7,170 bases of DNA from NCBI GenBank assembly GCA_041628815.1, contig JBFKOL010000225.1, positions 1-7,170 of the forward strand. The letters are read 5' to 3'. The DNA is from JBFKOL01 sp041628815 (GTDB lineage Bacteria; Bacteroidota; Bacteroidia; Chitinophagales; Saprospiraceae). Below are positions 5,188-7,170 of the stretch, piece after piece. A model generated the notes under the pieces. That model was not told the DNA's origin. It worked only from the letters and a program-made list of their open reading frames with translations, and ran no database searches. A program made the translations under genes and the position numbers. How positions within the stretch are numbered: position 1 is the first letter of the stretch; every line of letters starts with the position of its first letter.

Positions 5188-7170
5188 ATGAAAATGGTGA
5201 AGGCCTATGTCCTATTTCTCACGGCAGCCCTGATAACAGGATGTCATCAGGACGCTGTTTACGACAAATTTGAATCTGCGGACAACATTCAGCCCAGAAT
5301 CGGAGGGTTTGATATTCAAGTCCTACATCGTGGTGAGGGAGAATACCTGTCCATGGCTTTCGACCCTCAGGGACGGCTACTTATATCCCCGCGTTACGGA
5401 AAATTGTTGCGAATGACCATTTCATCCGACGGAAGCAAGCGCGTCCTACTGGATACCATAGATGCGGGTGTCACGGATTGTCAGGGAATGCTTTATGCCT
5501 ATCATTCCTTGTATATGATGGGCACAGGACCTGAAGACATACGCGGAATATACCGACTGCTTGATGAAGACAGTAACGGGCGTTTCGGGGAGCCCACGCT
5601 TATGCTCGAAATGCCAAGAAATGGCGACCACAGTGGACATACACTCACCTTAGGGCCAGATCAAATGATCTACTTTCTCACTGGAAATGACAACAAACCA
5701 CCTCATGACGACCATATTCAGTATATACACCAAAATTGGGCCACCGATCACCTTTTGCCTTTGCGTTCTATTTATGGATCGAGTCAGGGCCCGCCGGGGG
5801 GATTTGTTATGCGCACCGATTCAATAGGATCGATGTGGCAGTTCTATGCCTATGGTCTTCGCAATCCCTATGATATGGCTTTTCACCACGATGGTGAATT
5901 GTTCACCTTTGACTCCGATATGGAATGGGACTATGGACTGCCATGGTACCGGGCAACGCGTGTAAACCATATCGTATCGGGAGCTGATTTCGCATGGAGG
6001 GAAGTTACGGCTAAAAGGTTCGACTACTATCCCGACGTTTGGCCCGCAGTAATTGATCTGGGAAGGGGGTCTCCGACCGGAGTTGTATCGGGGAATGGCA
6101 CCTGGTTTCCAGAAAAATATCAGAAGGCTATGTTTCTTGGCGACTGGTCTTTCGGTAAGATATATGCACTGTTTTTAACACCCGATGGTGCCTCCTATCG
6201 AGGGGAGATAGAGACCTTTGCCACGGGCAAGCCCCTGAATGTCACCGATATGGCCGTTGGGCCCGATGGTGCATTGTACTTTGTCACCGGGGGCAATGGC
6301 ACAGATACCGGCTTATTTCGCATCATAAGTACCCAGACTAAGAGACCCGGCAAAAGAAAGATTAATACAAACAAGGCAACCCGCTTGAGAAAGAAACTCG
6401 AAAGTCACCACTTTAGGACGGATTCGAGTTCGCTGTCATTGGCTTTGACCACCATGAATCATGAAGACAGGCACATCCGCCTTGCGTCCAGAACTATTGT
6501 CGAAAAATTCCCTCTACACCTATGGCGGACTGCTTTAGAAAAAGAACAGTCGATCGATGGCAAGCTCAATTATCTGACCGCACTCATCAGAGGCGATACA
6601 AGCAGTGTAAATGAAGAAATCATTGTGGCTCAATTTGCTGAAACCTTTTCATCTTCCATGAGCGAAGATCAGCTTCTCGGATTTCAAAGACTCATTTCTC
6701 TGTTCCTGGTAAGGTATAAAGGGCTGACAAAAGACCATCTTGCGTCCATATACGGTTTGATCAAACCACATTATCCCGCAAGAAACGACCCGATGAATAA
6801 AGAATTGAGCCGCAACTTGGGATATATGGCTACGAAGGGCTTCGATCCTACATGGTATATAGAGACGACGCTCGGATTGGTAGAATCATCTACGAATCAA
6901 GAGCAGTTGATTCATTATCTGGAAATGATGCGGCACATTCCTGACGGCTGGTCTGTTGATCACAGGTTGGCCTATTATTATTGGATGGACTATGCCATGT
7001 CTAACTTCCGGGGAGGTTCACTGTTCCAATATTTCCTCGGGGAAATTAAAAAGGATTTTGAAGCCACCCTTCGCAATAGCGAGCGCAATTATCTGGCCGT
7101 TCAAGAACCCAAAATGCTCACAAAATCATACAGCGGTCCATTTACTCCGGTAACGCGCATCAGGGGCATA
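5188..7170 (+). CDS. Lipoprotein sugar-dehydrogenase-like beta-propeller with HEAT-like region; 3' end beyond window
   Basis: An open frame of 661 codons runs from ATG 5188 to the window end without a stop. The N-terminus is a lipoprotein signal, with lipobox ITGC and Cys19. Residues about 40-380 resemble the glucose/sorbosone dehydrogenase beta-propeller found in the 'putative membrane-bound dehydrogenase' proteins of Planctomycetes and Bacteroidota. Key pieces are GDHSGH (146-151), LGPDQMIYFLTGN (155-167), YGLRNPYDMAF (222-232), GNGTWFPEKYQKAMFLGDW (302-320) and a final blade ending LTGLFRI-like near 375-379. In soluble PQQ glucose dehydrogenase the RNP Arg-Asn pair binds the cofactor, so R225-N226 hint at PQQ, though this is inferred. 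Residues about 425-630 are helical and HEAT-like, including DRHIRLASRTIVEK and a segment with EQLIHYLEMMRHIPDGW. Relatives commonly continue into a c-type cytochrome domain with CxxCH, which would lie downstream. A second in-frame ATG (5194) is an alternative start. It probably oxidises a sugar or related substrate in the periplasm; the substrate is unknown. Confidence 0.87.
   Translation, partial: MKMVKAYVLFLTAALITGCHQDAVYDKFESADNIQPRIGGFDIQVLHRGEGEYLSMAFDPQGRLLISPRYGKLLRMTISSDGSKRVLLDTIDAGVTDCQGMLYAYHSLYMMGTGPEDIRGIYRLLDEDSNGRFGEPTLMLEMPRNGDHSGHTLTLGPDQMIYFLTGNDNKPPHDDHIQYIHQNWATDHLLPLRSIYGSSQGPPGGFVMRTDSIGSMWQFYAYGLRNPYDMAFHHDGELFTFDSDMEWDYGLPWYRATRVNHIVSGADFAWREVTAKRFDYYPDVWPAVIDLGRGSPTGVVSGNGTWFPEKYQKAMFLGDWSFGKIYALFLTPDGASYRGEIETFATGKPLNVTDMAVGPDGALYFVTGGNGTDTGLFRIISTQTKRPGKRKINTNKATRLRKKLESHHFRTDSSSLSLALTTMNHEDRHIRLASRTIVEKFPLHLWRTALEKEQSIDGKLNYLTALIRGDTSSVNEEIIVAQFAETFSSSMSEDQLLGFQRLISLFLVRYKGLTKDHLASIYGLIKPHYPARNDPMNKELSRNLGYMATKGFDPTWYIETTLGLVESSTNQEQLIHYLEMMRHIPDGWSVDHRLAYYYWMDYAMSNFRGGSLFQYFLGEIKKDFEATLRNSERNYLAVQEPKMLTKSYSGPFTPVTRIRGI

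Noticed and set aside
5446..5640. Open frames overlapping the propeller gene (5446-5640 minus and 6956-7153 plus).
   Set aside because: The 5188-7170 frame has domain-level support across both stretches; these are shadows.

Overview
The window looks like chromosomal DNA from a member of the Bacteroidota. Four things point there: a TonB-dependent receptor ending in the usual C-terminal Phe, a DUF4199 membrane protein, a small two-helix membrane-tethered LuxR-type regulator of a kind I know mainly from that phylum, and starts without clear Shine-Dalgarno sequences. Base composition looks moderate and even. I see no IS element, tRNA, rRNA or CRISPR array.

Layout. Positions 3-2033 (+) hold most of a TonB-dependent outer-membrane receptor whose N-terminus lies off the left edge. 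Convergent to it is a minus-strand cluster, read from right to left: a lipoprotein arylsulfatase-type sulfatase (5069-3645), a membrane-anchored LuxR/GerE-type regulator (3648-3232) overlapping it by 4 bases, a decayed C-terminal piece of a VOC/glyoxalase-family gene (about 3208-3064), a DUF4199 protein (3051-2494), and an unrecognised 140-residue membrane protein (2497-2075) that starts with GTG inside the DUF4199 stop. A 118-bp divergent spacer (5070-5187) separates the sulfatase from a long plus-strand lipoprotein gene. That gene opens at 5188 and is still open at 7170. It encodes a glucose/sorbosone-dehydrogenase-like beta-propeller followed by a HEAT-like helical region.

How the genes may work together (inference). 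The sulfatase and the propeller dehydrogenase are both predicted lipoproteins made from a shared divergent region. They could act together on sulfated or oxidisable carbohydrate in the periplasm or at the cell surface, with the nearby receptor handling uptake. No SusD partner or glycoside hydrolase is visible, so this is not a recognisable polysaccharide utilisation locus within the window. The LuxR-type regulator and the two small membrane proteins form a second module fused to the end of the sulfatase gene.

The clearest non-obvious observation is the VOC remnant. It keeps the C-terminal signature of that family but carries an in-frame TAG where the family normally has Trp, a one-base shift in a T tract, and no N-terminal half. 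I did not find convincing evidence for a wholly new system. The sulfatase-LuxR coupling and the regulator/VOC-remnant/DUF4199 arrangement are the parts most worth following up.
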